Positions 1 to 13,367 are shown, counted from the first letter of the stretch. The stretch: DNA of 64,000 nucleotides from Lucifuga dentata (GCA_014773175.1 VXCM01000481.1:62001-126000), one strand, 5' to 3'. Notes: generated from the sequence alone by a model not told the origin. Made by a program: numbers and translations.

Positions 1-134
1 CTGATTGGTCAGAGAGGGTGTGTGTTATTTTCAGATAACTGCACTGCTCTGATGTAAAGCTCTATAAAGTATAAAGAATGTGATACTACAAACCAAATGT
101 TCTGTCATGTTTGCGTCTTCAGCCACAAACTGAC

Positions 135-225
135 CTGCCACCATGAGAGTGAAGTCAAAGCCTTTCTTCACAGACTTCCTGTGGACCTGGTTGGGCAGAG
201 TTGCAAAACCCACATACTGTTTCTC
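135..225 (-). CDS. septin5: septin5-type gene, shared internal exon (gene continues past left edge)
   Basis: A 91-bp exon on the minus strand is preceded by a CAG acceptor (226-228) and followed by a GTCAGT donor (129-134). It encodes 30 residues plus one base, beginning [13 protein letters not shown] and ending TLMVA with the first base of the P-loop glycine. This is the segment just before the GTPase P-loop (G1). The FATLPNQ...KKGFDF wording matches SEPT5/SEPT4 rather than SEPT2, which reads FANLPNQ...KKGFEF; the window's own septin2 exon at 30028-30127 shows the SEPT2 form. The end phase is the same as in that paralogous exon. The P-loop and the rest of the G domain must lie to the left of the window. 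Septin5 is a filament-forming GTPase linked to exocytosis. The choice of septin5 over septin4 rests on the two first exons and the cldn5/cdc45 neighbourhood. Confidence 0.85.
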
Positions 226-881
226 CTGTGGCAGAAAAATACAGAAACAAAGAAGAAGACAGAGAAGTTTAGCATCAGAGAATGCTTTGCTATCAACAAT
301 GCAAAGTACCAAAAGAGCAAAGGGATAAAATTTGTTTGAGAGTCCTCATAGTAGAGGGTACAGTCAAAGAAAAACTCAAATTGTTAGCAGACTAAATTAA
401 CCTGGCATGTTGTGACAAAATAAAATCTTTGAAAAAAACAGACAGAACAGGTCTGTAATACAGGTTTCATGTCAGTTTTAACCAGTTTTTGCAAAGCTGT
501 CATCTTCATTGACCTAATAATGTAAATAAAACATGATGAGAAGAAAATGAAAGTCATTCTGCACCAATTTTATGTCTCTGCATTTTATTCTGTGTAACAT
601 TTTTAATATCACAGTGATACTGCAATACTACAACACAGGTTCAACATATATGTGTAAATATACACAATCATCAATGTTTTACAAAATAAGCTGCCAACTG
701 TCAACAGTGTGTACTTGTGGATTTAGTCGTCCACTAGTTAACTAGTTGGTGGTCGAGTCGTGAATTTACTAGTTGGTTAGGCTAACTACAAAATCTACAA
801 GTGTGAGTAAAAACACACAAAACAATCCACTGAGAAGCTGAAAATAAGCAGTGTAAGATTTTCCACTAGATCATCCCCCCC

Positions 882-890
882 GTCTCTCTT

Positions 891-943
<53 letters not shown>
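882..943. repeat. (CT)n(CA)n microsatellite
   Basis: A CT run passes directly into an AC run of about 19 units. Confidence 0.95.
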
Positions 944-946
<3 letters not shown>

Positions 947-1335
947 CCACAGGATACCAGTCTCTGACTGTTTCAAACAGTAGCTCTCAGTGTGCTGGGT
1001 TAGCTCTGCGTCTGGCAAAATGTCATCCTTGCCTTCGCCCTGCACTGATATACACACATATAAATACACACTTGAAGCAAGTCAGCCACAGGCTGCAGTG
1101 ACCATTCATACACATGCATACTCCACACACAAACACAAACACACAGAGGCTACACTGAATAGACCTGAAAAGCCCTTTTTACTCTCCAACACACACATAA
1201 GCCAAACACACAGTCAGCATCCTTATAAGCTGTCATAACTTGTCACAGGCGTTTCCGACAGCCCCTCGGGTGAGGATTGCATTTGCAAACTCAAAAGCAT
1301 ATACACTCACATGCACACGCGCGTGCACACACACA

Positions 1336-1344
<9 letters not shown>

Positions 1345-1378
<34 letters not shown>
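1345..1378. repeat. (CA)n microsatellite
   Basis: CA run preceded by alternating GCGCGC/CACACA purine-pyrimidine sequence from about 1307. Confidence 0.9.
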
Positions 1379-1380
<2 letters not shown>

Positions 1381-1796
1381 ACACAGGCAGTATAATCAGT
1401 GAACAGAAAGATGCACTTGCCAAACAGGCTCAGTGCTGGAGGGAAAATGAGGAAATCTACAGATGAAGTGATTAGAAATCATACAAACAAAGTCTCTGCA
1501 CACAAATCATCTCAGCATAAATCTGTCACAATGAATCACGAGAGAACAGATAGTGAAAACAGAGGAGCTCAAACGTGTCCACGGCTGGACAGATTAACAG
1601 TGATGCTGGTGATGAGTCCACATGTGTGTGTGTGTGTGGACTTCCTGTATATATGACTAAACTAATCTGAGAGCCTCTATCTTTATCCTGAACTCTGAAT
1701 ATTTCCCTTTATTTCAAAATTCCCTCTCTCTTTCCACGTTCCCTCTTTTTCCACTCTGTTTTTCACCCGTTCTGTATCCATGATCACTCTTTTTAC

Positions 1797-1871
1797 CTTC
1801 TGCCTGGCAGTTCTCACTCTTGGGCACAGCAAGCGTTCCACCAGTTTCTCCTGAAGCATGATGGCATCCAT
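1797..1871 (-). CDS. septin5: septin5 alternative first coding exon, MD... isoform
   Basis: The ATG at 1871 opens 25 codons (M-D-A-I-M-L-Q-E-K-L-V-E-R-L-L-C-P-R...) and the exon ends AAG before a GTAAAA donor at 1791-1796, phase 0. The peptide resembles the N-terminus of the second human SEPT5 isoform as I recall it, which starts MD and contains a (L)VE(Q/R)LL(S/C)PR core. The exon joins in frame to the shared exon at 135-225, giving ...RQK|EKQYVGF. The frame upstream has only a GTG start, so ATG 1871 is the natural start. This implies an internal promoter about 9 kb downstream of the other first exon. Recognition comes from family knowledge and no transcript evidence is visible. Confidence 0.7.
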
Positions 1872-2201
1872 CCTAACCCGCGCCGACACTGACAGACAAA
1901 AATAGCTGCAGTCTCAGAACGAGAAAACGGCCCAGCAGGGAACGAGAAAACACAACCTCAAGTTATACAAAAAGCCTCAGGACCGTGATGAAACCCAAAA
2001 CTCACAAAAATGACTGGAACATACCTCGTTCCTGTTTATATCCCTGATATATGTGCTTTTGTTCCTCCTACCTTGCTTCCCTTTTTGTTTTTCCCTCCCT
2101 TCTTTCTTTCTTTCCTCTGCCCTACAGCAGTCCAATGCTCCCTGTTCAGACAGGTAGAGAGGAATTCGTATAGAGAGGGTGGGAAATGGAGAGAAATGAG
2201 C

Positions 2202-2233
<32 letters not shown>

Positions 2234-3178
2234 GCAGCAAGAAGTGGCAATTTGAGGGAGGAAACAAGGGAGGGATGGAGGGGGAAAAGAAGTGAAGGTC
2301 TAAAAGAAACTCATTCATTCGTCTGTATCCCTCTCCCAGCTGTGGCAGCTGAAAAAGTAAAACTCTGCACTGAGAAATGACATCAGCTTGGACAGAAAGA
2401 CAGAGAGAAGACAGGATGAAGGAAAGAGAGAATGCAGGCAGAAAGGGTTAGGAGCTTGTTGACTTTGATGTTAAAAGATGGGAAAGAAAAAGAACCTGTT
2501 GCAACATGACAGCGACAAAAGCTGCAGCACGACTTGAAACAAACAACACATCCACACTCAAAACTGCAAGTACAGACATGTGGAGGGAGAAAGATTATCA
2601 GCTAAATGAACCTGTCGATCCATACTTTGTGTGTGTATGTGTGTGTGTGTGTGCTCAACATTGTCTCAACTGCACAGCAATGAAGACAAAGAAAAGGGCA
2701 TCAGCTAACATGTCAAGGAGGTACATTTCATGGCAGAGGTTAGAGTCGATTGTTTCCAGATGTGTTGGTGGAGCGTGTGTGTGTGTGGGTGGGTGGGTGT
2801 GGCCCTCATATATGATGTGGGCAGCAGAGCTTTAAAACGCTCTTTGAAATAAAAGAAGGACAAACTTTTCTTTTTTGCTTTTCCTTCCTGTGTAGACAGG
2901 CACACCCCACGGTGATGCCACGTACAGATTACAGTTTCATTCCACACCACAGGGGGGAGACAGACGACTCGATGCTGACAAAAAAAGGTTTCTCAGCTTA
3001 GCAGGAAATTATATTTAGGTATCAAAAAGTTCTCAAAGCACAGAGGTGTTAATGTCAGCGCTATGTAGGTTCATAATGAAATAAAGGTCCTGCACACCTG
3101 CACCTGCACAGGTGATCATTGTACTTTGTTACTTCGAACCACTGATGAAATGAAATTGAGAGAGATGACTGAGAGTGT

Positions 3179-3179
3179 T

Positions 3180-3210
<31 letters not shown>

Positions 3211-3211
3211 N

Positions 3212-3241
<30 letters not shown>
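3179..3241. repeat. (GT)n(GA)n microsatellite with N at 3211
   Basis: A GT run switches to a GA run interrupted by a single N. The true length is uncertain. Confidence 0.9.
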
Positions 3242-3245
<4 letters not shown>

Positions 3246-3356
3246 GAAGGTGCATCTGAATAGAAAAAAGATGTCTTCAGATGGCATTACAATAGCCCCC
3301 CAGGAATAGACCCGCCCACCTTTTTCTCAGTGACCAGCTGTCCCCTTTTGTTTGAC

Positions 3357-3364
3357 ACACACAC

Positions 3365-3407
<43 letters not shown>

Positions 3408-3420
3408 ACACACACACAAG
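3357..3420. repeat. (CA)n microsatellite, interrupted
   Basis: CA run with a few CATA interruptions. Confidence 0.9.
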
Positions 3421-4181
3421 CACACAAGTACATTCTCTCAGTATCTCAGTATCTCGCTCACACACCTAATAGTTTTGCCAACCTGCAACAAATTCCATAA
3501 ATGATCAACAGACATGGAGAAGAGCGGATCAAAAAACTCTTCCAGTGACAAAACGTATAAATGGTCACAATAAATGGTTGATATGTAATTAAAATCGTAA
3601 ACAACGCCAAATCATGGGTGATGTTGTGGGATGACTTGGTTGGAAGGTTATCAAACTCAGAGAGAGGAAAAGTATGGCAGGTGGTGAGGGACATTAAGGT
3701 CAAATCATGTCTGATGACGGGAAACAGGGCAGCAGAAACTGGTATGATGTCTTTGACTTTTAACAAGCTGATGGCTGCTCGCTGGCTGGATTTACTGTAT
3801 CTAAGGACACACAGCATCCTTACAATAGATGCAAAGTGGCCTCCCGCTTTGTGTTTCTATGTTTTACATAATGCCATGTTGCCTTTATAATAAATCTTCT
3901 CAGTTCATTTCCATTTCAGAACAGAAAGAAAATGTCTTGTCTCTGAGTCTAAATACTGAGTGGCTCCATGGTTCCTCTTTAGGGACTGTGTGTGTGTGTG
4001 TGTGTGTGTTTGTCAGTCAGGTCTTGGATGGGCCTTCTGAGGCAGCAATCCAGATATCAGCCACTCAAGCAGCAGGCAGCACTTGAGCTCTTCCTCTCAG
4101 TCATACAACACTGTGTCCTTAAAGGAAATGACTTTCAAAAGGCCGCTGCGTTCAAGTCCAATGCCAGGGTATAAACACACG

Positions 4182-4183
<2 letters not shown>

Positions 4184-4230
<47 letters not shown>
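4184..4230. repeat. (GA)n microsatellite
   Basis: About 23 perfect GA units. Confidence 0.95.
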
Positions 4231-4233
<3 letters not shown>

Positions 4234-4929
4234 TCCAGATGAGATCAGTCCCACACTGTCTTCCCAGAACTTTAAAGAGATTCTGTCCACTCTGACAGAG
4301 ACACCACAAATCAGAATGTAAAGCCAAAAACACATCAGAGGACAAGAAAAGACTCGACATCGCCTGACACTTTTAGGTGAGGTTAGGTTTAAAGCACACT
4401 GCACTCATACAGCTGTTGATAAGCAGCTCAGACTCCAGGCTCATATTCATATTCATACAGATTCCAGTCATAAAATGCCATGTTTGACATCATCAAACAT
4501 GTGTGTGCAAGTTAACATGCACTGACATGACCGTGTTTTACACAGACCCAGAGGAGTGCAAATATTATACTTAAGTCTGATTAAATGTTACTCATGCAAA
4601 AGAAAAGGTGATGAAATCTACGCTAATATAACTAGCTGTCAGATAAGCGAGGAACAGGCGTTAAAAGGATGTGTGTTTTATTCTGACTGTAACATTTCAG
4701 CATGAAAACACAACCAGCCAGTTGCTCTTCTGTTCAGTAACGCTTTCTAAGATTAGTCAAGTTAACATTTAGTCATCTAGAAGGGTAAACTTCCACCAAG
4801 GCCCAGCAAGTCTAGACATAAGTTGTCTCGTTTTAATAGTATACTTAATGAAGACAAAAAGCAATGGTAATTATGATTCTAATAGCAGAACTTAATTGTT
4901 TTATTAGTCATGGTAGTTTTAAAAATGTA

Positions 4930-5180
4930 TCCTGAACTGGACAAAATTGCAAGTATTGATAGTCTATCATGGGATAAATATGACTGATTTTTTTTTTTTC
5001 ATTGAGATTGTTGTATTACCTTTGAAGAAATTAACAAAAATACTGAAAAATGCTTCCAACCCCAATCTCCCAATGTTTAGGAATCTATTTCAAAAATTGA
5101 TGTCAAAATTTAATGGCATGCCACATCCTGTCAACAAGTTTTGTCAATTGGTTCATATTACCACAGTTGTTTATATAATC
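4930..5180. mobile_element. Diverged interspersed repeat, related to 52590-52850
   Basis: It shares CATGGGATAAATATG, ATTGAGATTGTTGTATTA and CAAGTTTTG words with the copy at 52590. No ORF of interest is present. It lies in the septin5 intron. Confidence 0.5.
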
Positions 5181-6582
5181 AGTCATTTTAGTTAAAACTT
5201 TAGCTGGTTGCAGCTTCTTAAATTTGAGGTTTTGCTGCTTTTCTCTCATTCATATTAATGTAAACAGAGTATTTCTGGGTTTTATAGCTGTTCAGACATA
5301 AGAAGCATTTTGAAAAGATCACGACTGTCATTACTTTTATAGGCTAAAACGTTTTGTCTATAAAATGACCCTTTAGTCCACTTTAGTAGTGAGCGTTCCA
5401 CTTTGTCTTAATAAGAAAGCTCTCCCAGAGATTATTTTACAGGGTGAAAGAGATAAAACATCAACATCATAACCACCATAAAATTATTGATTGTAAAATA
5501 TACTCAAACATAGTGATGCAGATGAAAAAGCTATTTATTACAAAAAATGTATAACTTATAATTAGACTTCCACAAATGAAGGTTTTCACGGGGCTTTTTA
5601 GTCGTGGAGTGTGTTCCAGCAGAGAAGAGCAGTGACCTTTACTCACAACATCTCTGCATGTCTCATCCTCCCAGCTGACACTTTCACACCATTAATCCTG
5701 AATGCTTCCCATAATGCTTGACTGGTGATGGGAATGTTGGCCAGTAAGTGAGGTACGAGAGGGGAGAGATGGAGAGATGAGGGGAGATAGAGGAGGAGGA
5801 GTAAAAACCCACCTAGAAACGTAAAGATGGACCCTGAACCTCCTCCCCCTCCTCTGTTTGCTCTCTGTGGAGACGCAAAGGGTCTCCATGCACTTGGCTC
5901 TTTAACATGCTAATCTGACAGCATGTAATTGCTTCGGCACAATAAAATTGCTTCACTGAGGGACACTTGGCTAGCTTAGCCAGCTTTAGCATCCGCCTGT
6001 TGAACGGGAATGGGCTCTTGAGTGAACACAGCTAGTTTAGTATATGATTATTATTATTGTTATTATTAGTGTCAATTGAGAGACCAGACCATTGAAGGAG
6101 ATGGGGATTCCTATTTTTTTTTTTTTTTTTTTTTTTTGTCTAATCTGGTGACTAAATGACTAATTAAGCTATTTCATCCAAATAACACATTTCTTTTTAT
6201 TTACAGCTTTCATACATTGTTAATAAATGCAGACTGCAAAATCATCCCAAATCTGCTTTACATTCATTCTGTACAGATGTGTATGACTACATCCCCCAAA
6301 ACACAACTAGAGATATTAAAGAGAGCAGAGCAGGTGTAATACATCCAACTCAGTGAGGAAAGTTTATATTTCTGATATATTTATATTATGGTATTATTGA
6401 GGATTTACAGATCAAACTCAAGTACCATTATTCTGACATCTAGTAAAAATGCTCTTTATATCTTTACTTTTTGTTGATCAATTGGGATTTAATCTTAATT
6501 CTCTCCTTTCTTTTAATTGGATTTCAGATACCTATTTTTAAAAGAATGTGTAATCCTAAACATATTGAACTCAACCAAATAC

Positions 6583-6727
6583 TTATATATATATATATAC
6601 ACACACACACATATATATATAAGGCTTGGTGAAGAGCAAAGTGTTATTTATAAGACCTATAGGGCACAACAGGAAGAAAATGTGATTTGCAGTGAGTATG
6701 TTAAAGCACACAAATACTCTCAGAAGT

Positions 6728-6779
<52 letters not shown>

Positions 6780-6913
6780 CTGGATCACTGCATTACATAC
6801 ATGTTTGCAGCATGAAACCTGATCTGCAGGGCAAAAACTCCTGGAACACCTGAACTCAGTATGAAGGTACCAACCGTCACACAGGAAAACAACACGTACG
6901 CACACACGCACGC

Positions 6914-6961
<48 letters not shown>

Positions 6962-6965
6962 ACAC
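6583..6965. repeat. Cluster of (TA)n/(CA)n microsatellites
   Basis: TA-CA-TA at 6583-6621, CA at 6729-6775 and CA at about 6900-6965 lie within 400 bp. Confidence 0.9.
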
Positions 6966-7973
6966 AATTATAATGATTGAAACCGTTTAGCATGGCAAGG
7001 GTGGAGTAATGCAGTAAATAACAACCTTATCCTACATGTTATTTAGGGATCAGCATGTTTATTGTAGTTTATAGCAATTACTGTGTCATTTGTCATTATG
7101 TTGATCAGCTGGAGGATTGTGCAAGAGTGGAATATGGCAGTGGAATTTAATTACAGTGGATTCATATGTTCTTTAATATGTCTCACGCGTGTGCTGTTAC
7201 TGTGGATTTAGTTCAGTAATCAAAAAAGAAGAAAAAGAAGATGGAACTGTAGAATTTAACAATTTAAGACAACTTTTTTTTATTATTTATATAGATATAT
7301 ATCTAATACAGAAAGATTTGACCAGATATGGAATGTTAAAGGATGAAAATGAAACTGTTTAGAGTAATGTGTTGTGAATTATTTTGGAAGTGATTTCTGA
7401 AATGATGATGGAGTAAGGTGTGTGTGGTTTTAGGTTGCTGCTTACTGCTGCTGACTAAACTTTCTGACACACTTGCTGGTATTTTTTTCTCTCTGGTAAT
7501 CTGTTTTGTTTTCTGGAATCCTACAATTCAGCCTTGCTGTTGAGATTAAATCTTCAATAAACAAATACTTGTTTAAATCAATCAAGGACATTTTTGGACC
7601 CATCATTTTGTTGATATTAGATCTACCTCAGATCTGTACCTAAAACCAACAAAGGAGCACATAATTTCATCAAGAATGTTTAATCCGAAAATGTCTAGAC
7701 TATCTTTGAAAAATCAAATATCTTTCCTAAAAATTACCATCCAATATATCCAGGGTTATGTCAAGATATTCAGAGCTATTCTTTTGAGGATCATACCCAA
7801 CAGTTATTAACAGTTTCTGGGGGTTTTCTTGACCTTTCATGGTCATTCACAAATCCTCCATGAAATTCCTGACTTTTCAAGAGTTATCCCAACTTTTCAG
7901 CATTGTTCCAGACTTCAAACTTATTGTATTCCTGACTTCTTAAGAATTATTTCAGATTTTTTTTTTTTTTTAA

Positions 7974-8037
7974 NNNNNNNNNNNNNNNNNNNNNNNNNNN
8001 NNNNNNNNNNNNNNNNNNNNNNNNNNNNNNNNNNNNN
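7974..8037. other. Assembly gap of 64 N
   Basis: A run of N in the septin5 intron, following a poly-T tract. It is flanked by the degenerate repeating phrase CCTGACTT(T)TC...TTCC(A)GA, so a tandem repeat probably broke the assembly. Confidence 0.95.
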
Positions 8038-9133
8038 GGGGCATTCCCAACTTTCCCAATTTTTTTCTGCCTTAATAGTTGCTGCTTTAATCACTGGATC
8101 AGTCATGCTCTCCTTCTCTTTTTACAACTTTATACATCCTCTGTTCTGCCTGAATGGGAGTCACAGGGGTGTAAATACCCCGTCTAAACACCCTGCACAC
8201 CCCCAGATACACTTATTCCAGCTCTGCAGCTGGTCTTCACTGAGGGGCAGGAGTCCCATCTGTGTGTGTGTAAATTGGTGTCGAGGCTGAGTGAGAGCAG
8301 GGATGTAGGAGGAGTGTATTAGAGGTGGGGGGTAGCTGGATACTTGAATGCATCTGAAATGAAGGACACACGGAAAATCTTGTGACCTGACATATATATT
8401 ACTCTGTTCCCTTTGCCATGGCGAAATCAGCGTCATGACTGCTGACCTGCTTCACCTTTACTACGACAACATGAAGATGCGTGGAAGTGAATCTCTTTCT
8501 CAAACACAAATGAACTTTGCATCCGACACCATCATACATCATCAATGTATGATTTTCAGTGCAAGCCCAGGGTTATTTTGTTACGTCCTACATTTTGAGT
8601 TTTGGTACATCAGAGACTTGCTGCATTGAGCTGCGGGTTAAAATGATTCTCTAGCTGCATTCCATTCTGGTCTGCCGAGATTACTGTATGCTGAAAAATA
8701 TTTATTTCTGCTTTGTCTACTATTGATTTCTTCTCCTTGTACGATTGTTAAACATTCCTATAAAATGGACTAGAAAAAAGGCTGTATATTCTCTCTTTTT
8801 CTTTCATGTTCCCAGGATTGTAGCAGCACTTGAAATATTTCAAAGGAACATTTGAGCATCTACGTTTGACCACGTACAGTCAAGTGTGTTTATAATGGTG
8901 ATGGTGTTATTTATATCCTTATGCTGCATTCTGTTAAACTTAGCAGTTCAGATTCTCTCTCAGTAGAGAGAACTGTGATAGACATGTTCACCAGTGAACC
9001 TCACCCACATGTGGTAATCATCACACAGGATTGTGGGTAGGTCAGATGGTGTTGTCCACTCCTTCACAACATAGAAATGATGAAAATGGACCAAAAAAAA
9101 AAAAAAAAANAAAAAAAAAAAAAAAAAAGACCT

Positions 9134-9146
9134 GTTGCCAGGCAAC
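9134..9146. promoter_or_regulatory. X-box-like palindrome (RFX type)
   Basis: The sequence GTTGCCAGGCAAC is a perfect inverted repeat of GTTGCC around one base, as bound by RFX factors. It lies in the septin5 intron next to a poly-A tract. Function is not shown. Confidence 0.35.
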
Positions 9147-11066
9147 ATAACATAATGGAAAATTAAGTGACAGAAACATCATGATATGAGGGGGAGGAGA
9201 TTTGGATGGAGGGAAGCAAGAGTGATATAAAAAGATTAAGAGAGAGAATCGATTTATTTGCCCTCTCTGCAGTCTTGGCATTCAGTCAGCCACTTTAAGC
9301 CACATTAACACCTCTCTCTTTCATGCTTTCTAACTCTCCCACCTCCTCTGCAGGCTGGCTGCTGCAGAATATAAAATATTTGTCAAAAAGTACCCATCAG
9401 GGTCAGATGCAGTAGTGTATGTGGAAGTAAAGACTTCTGACACCCAGAAACCATAGTCACAAAAAAACACTTTTTACTGTAGTAATATGTGTTGCAATGT
9501 GATTTTCCAGTGATTATCTCATAAGCTTTGTTGCCATGTGTGGTGCAATGGTCAAATGTCACACACATATATTGTATATGTGTGTGCGTGTGTGTGTACA
9601 ACAGTGAGGAGGAAACCAAAGAGACTAAATTCTGAATAAGAATGATGAAGGGAGCCGTCATCTAATGCAAAACCATACTAAACACTACATGTGCAGAGAA
9701 AATGTGCACATGTAGTTACATTTCGTCTTTCTATTTTACTTTTTATGTTTGTCATGCTTATCATTTCATTAGACATCACTTTAAAGGAACTAGCTTTATT
9801 TCTATTTAAACAATTTAACAGTATTATATTTAACAAAATACTACATTCAATAGTTTTGTATGTTTAATACTACTTAGGAAGGAACCATCAAACCAAATTC
9901 ATCATGTGCCAACTTAAAGGGCCAATGACATTATTTCTGATACTGATTCAGTGATGCTCACAGATGCAAAGGTGAAAATATGAATACAGGATGTGGAACA
10001 GTAACAAAAAAGGTCATCCATGTTTATATGGCATAACTGAATTAACTCCTAGCTAATTCATCATTACAAAATCTGTGTATGCATCCTCATCTTTAAGGTT
10101 GTTATCTTGAAAGTATTTTACGATTTTTGAATCAGATTAAGCTCTTCTGTCATTATTTCTCCATTTTATCTCTCAAATACCCAGAGTGCTGGCGCCTTAA
10201 ACCCACTTCTATTATGCTATTTATGGATAATTCTGCAGTACATCTCTTAGCAATTCAGATTCAGTAACCCAACCTCTAAAATTCAAACATCAGCACATGC
10301 AAATGCTCCTCTGTCATCAGACACTGTGCCAGGAGCAAGAGGAGGAGGAGAAGTGGAGGAAGGCTAGGGGTCAGGAGAGATGCGACCTCCCCTGCAGGCT
10401 CATGTGGCTGTTGTGTCATCTGAACAATGGTCAGAATTGATTCATTATATATATATAATGTGCGTAAGATATAGCCCTGATGACAATTAGGTCTGCCCAT
10501 CAGTCGACTCAGTTATCGATAATTGCTCATTTTTCTGACAGCAGAAGGTCTCAGGCCTGCCGGATGAGAGGTAGGAGAGGATGCTGTCTTTTGGGCACCA
10601 TGTTTCCCCGCTTGACCGCTCCATGTGTATGCCTAATGAAAGCTAACCCCCCGTCAGGCTGTAATGACACGATGGGTGCCACGGTATCCATCGAAACGCG
10701 CACAGTGAAAAAAATAACAGCAAGAAAGTACGAAGTAAGAGCAAGATTGGTGCTGATGCTGCTGCTTCAGAGGCCTCGCTGTGAGCTGCTTCGGACCACG
10801 CATCAAAAAAAACAAAAAAACAAAAAAAAAAAAAAAANAAAAAAAAAAAAAAACGACGTTTTCAAATGCACTTTTGATGTTAAATAAACGCATTTAAGGG
10901 TTTCTCTTACCTCTATGCTGTCCTCTATTGGCCATTTTAAGAAGGATGGCGGAGGCGCAGGTGCAGAGATGCGGAGCGACGCCCAGAGACAGAGAGAGAT
11001 GAAGCAGTGAGTGCAGTTTTCCTGGATCAGATTCCAGAGATGTGCGGGAAAATTCAGGAATCTCAC

Positions 11067-11112
11067 CTGTTTTCACCGGAATCCGGCTTTTGTACCTGAT
11101 GCTGGTCGTCAT
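11067..11112 (-). CDS. septin5: septin5 first coding exon, MTTSIRYKS isoform
   Basis: The ATG at 11112 starts M-T-T-S-I-R-Y-K-S-R-I-P-V-K-T, which closely parallels the human SEPT5 N-terminus (M-S-T-G-L-R-Y-K-S-K). The exon can end at the strong donor ACAG|GTGAGA (11061-11066), phase 1. It can also end at the weaker CCG|GTGAAA inside it (exon 11077-11112), phase 0. Only the phase-0 end fits the shared exon at 135-225 directly. The strong donor would need a small unlocated exon of length 2 mod 3 in between. The surrounding 10.9-11.25 kb is GC-rich with CpGs and has an inverted CCAAT, so it looks like the main promoter. Confidence 0.75.
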
Positions 11113-11300
11113 GTTGACCGCCGTCCTCCCTCGATTCACCGAAGCTACGGTTCACAGACAGCGGCCTCTCTCCTCCTCCAAACCCGGACTCACAACAGTG
11201 GGCCCGGGCTCAGCTGACAGCTGAGAGCCCCTCCCCCCCCTTACTGCACAGCCAATCAGAGTGCAGAGTGAGGGGCCCTACAAGGTGTAGGCATGAGTAT
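11113..11300 (-). promoter_or_regulatory. Probable septin5 promoter/5'UTR (GC-rich)
   Basis: Immediately 5' of the MTTSIRYKS exon the sequence is GC-rich with several CpGs, in contrast to its AT-rich surroundings. It contains a C-run (11231-11240) and CCAAT at 11252-11256, which is an inverted CCAAT box relative to the gene. No TATA box is apparent. The start site is not determinable by eye. Confidence 0.5.
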
Positions 11301-13312
11301 GATCGTGTCAAAACGAGCCAAAAATCAGTGGAAATGTACTATAAAAGATCCGTTGTAACCACCATCAACTCACTGAGTGAGCAGCAAAGTTATGATATTA
11401 TTTGAGTGTCAAAAATCTAATCTGCTTATTGTTTAAAATAAATAATAATAAATAGACTACATTTTTGATAAAGATCTGTCTGATTTTTGACAAAAATTTG
11501 TCAAAAATCTAACCTGTCATAATCTAATGCACGAGCTCATACAGGGTTCAGAGTTTAGTAAAATATCCCGATATGTTCAGCAATAAGCTTGTCAGGAACT
11601 TAATGCTACCTGAGCAGAGCAAATCTGTCCCAGAAATCTGGTTACTTATTAACAACAGAAGTAATGTTGAATACTTATCCCATTCTCTTTTAAATTTAAG
11701 CCAAAATCAGGTAAAACATTGCACAAATATGAACATCAGTAAATAACAAGTCAGTGTAACCATGTGGCAGATTGTAGACACTAGCACGTTTTCAAACACA
11801 ATACAGTTTGTTTTTCTCATTTCTACATTCAAGGTTTAATAATCCAGTAAGAGCTACAGTGTACCAGACAACAAGGCAAATGCAGAAATTAGATTATGTT
11901 AAAGATACAGATTTATCTGATGTCTTTCATTTGCCACACATTCTTCAAAAGCCAAACAAATGTGGAAGTCTAATGTGACACAGGAATCAACAAATGCCCA
12001 CTTGTATCTCTAAAGAAATTTTATTTCTGAGAAATATGAAAAATGCTGACAGCTAAAACCAAGTCTTTACCAACTTAATTAACAAATAATAATGTGATGT
12101 AATAATTTCAATAGATAAAATCACGAGAGCCAAAGAGAGAAAAGCAAATCGCTGCCAACATTACATCAATGATAGCAGTTAAAATGGCACCGCTGGATAT
12201 AGAAAAACAGGAAGTTTAGCTCGTGTTCACACATACATCAGTCACATAGAGTATGATTTTTTAAATGGAAAAGCCCACATATGACTCAAGAAAAAACACA
12301 CAAGTAGTGTACAAATGGACCATATCACTTACATTAATATTATGCCACGGTGGTAAATATGCAGACGTGTAGTAACTGGACTGGCAGTTTGTAACTGGCA
12401 TCAAGATCATGCAGCGTTACATGATGAATACAACACAAAATCAATGTGGTACCTTTATTCAACACAAATGTGACCCTACAGTATCAACTAGCTCACTCAG
12501 GACTTCAACTAATGACTTGGTATTATATTGTGTACTTATATATAGTATCCATACAGCCTATAAACTAAACAAATTCTGAGAATTAAGTTTGACTTGCTGG
12601 TTGCAAAATAATATTTCTGATTTAACACAAGAGTAATGTTTTACAGGGACGAATTCCCTCATTCAACAAAGCCAACAGCTGATTGAGGCACCAAAGGTCT
12701 GAATCCAACAGGAGGTGCTGGACAACAGAATTGCTTCATAACCTAATACATAAAATACAAGAAGAAAACAGTTCTATATGTTTACAACAAAATATTTTTT
12801 TCAAACATGATTAACTTGTTATATATACTTCCATAAATAAATGAAAAAATGGTGCTATCTGAAAGACAGTTCACCAGCTAATGTTTGACTTGAACAAAAC
12901 ACACAATACCTACAAAGACTTTTGTAAACATGTTAGTGTGATGGCAAAATCTATATAAACCTTAGCACTGCGCCCAATAGTTTTATCATCATCTGATCAT
13001 AATTTAAGACCTAAATATTCAATAACACATTTTTGTCAATGATAATGGGTAACCCAAACATTTTGACCATGCCTTTCCAATCCCTTTCAAACTAAAACAC
13101 ACAGAGTTTACACGATGACTTTAAGTGGAGATTTGACAAGATGCAAAGAAAAAAACATCGGTGTGGAGATTTCAAACAGCTGATGGATGTTTGGGGGAGA
13201 TAAAAAAAAGAAGACCAGACTGTTTCTGTATACCTGAGCTCCTGGCTGAGTCTGAAGGGGCAGCTGCAGGGACTAAAGCATAGTGTGGGTGTATGTGTGT
13301 GTGTGTGTGTGN

Positions 13313-13367
<55 letters not shown>

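Larger units (their letters stand above)
226..11066 (-). other. septin5 5' introns (about 10.8 kb), repeat-rich
   Basis: Apart from the alternative first exon at 1797-1871, I see no further exon here. The stretch contains many (CA)n and (GA)n microsatellites, a poly-T run near 6114-6137, a 64-N gap at 7974-8037, single-N joins at 3211, 9110 and 10838, an interspersed repeat at about 4930-5180, and an X-box-like palindrome at 9134-9146. A possible septin5 micro-exon of length 2 mod 3 was looked for by eye and not found convincingly. Confidence 0.6.

Noticed and set aside
6720..6967. Frames encoding runs of Val-Cys or His-Thr
   Set aside because: They are translations of (CA)n/(TG)n microsatellites, as are similar frames at 13172-13497, 16351-16780, 20024-20350, 45516-45761 and 48162-48368.
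7829..8290. 153-codon frame across the N gap
   Set aside because: It is an artefact of translating through unknown bases and degenerate tandem repeat.
10897..10945. ATGGCCAATAG...CATAGAG|GTAAGA as another septin5 first exon
   Set aside because: The donor is good but the 8-codon peptide has no septin similarity and its phase does not match the shared exon.
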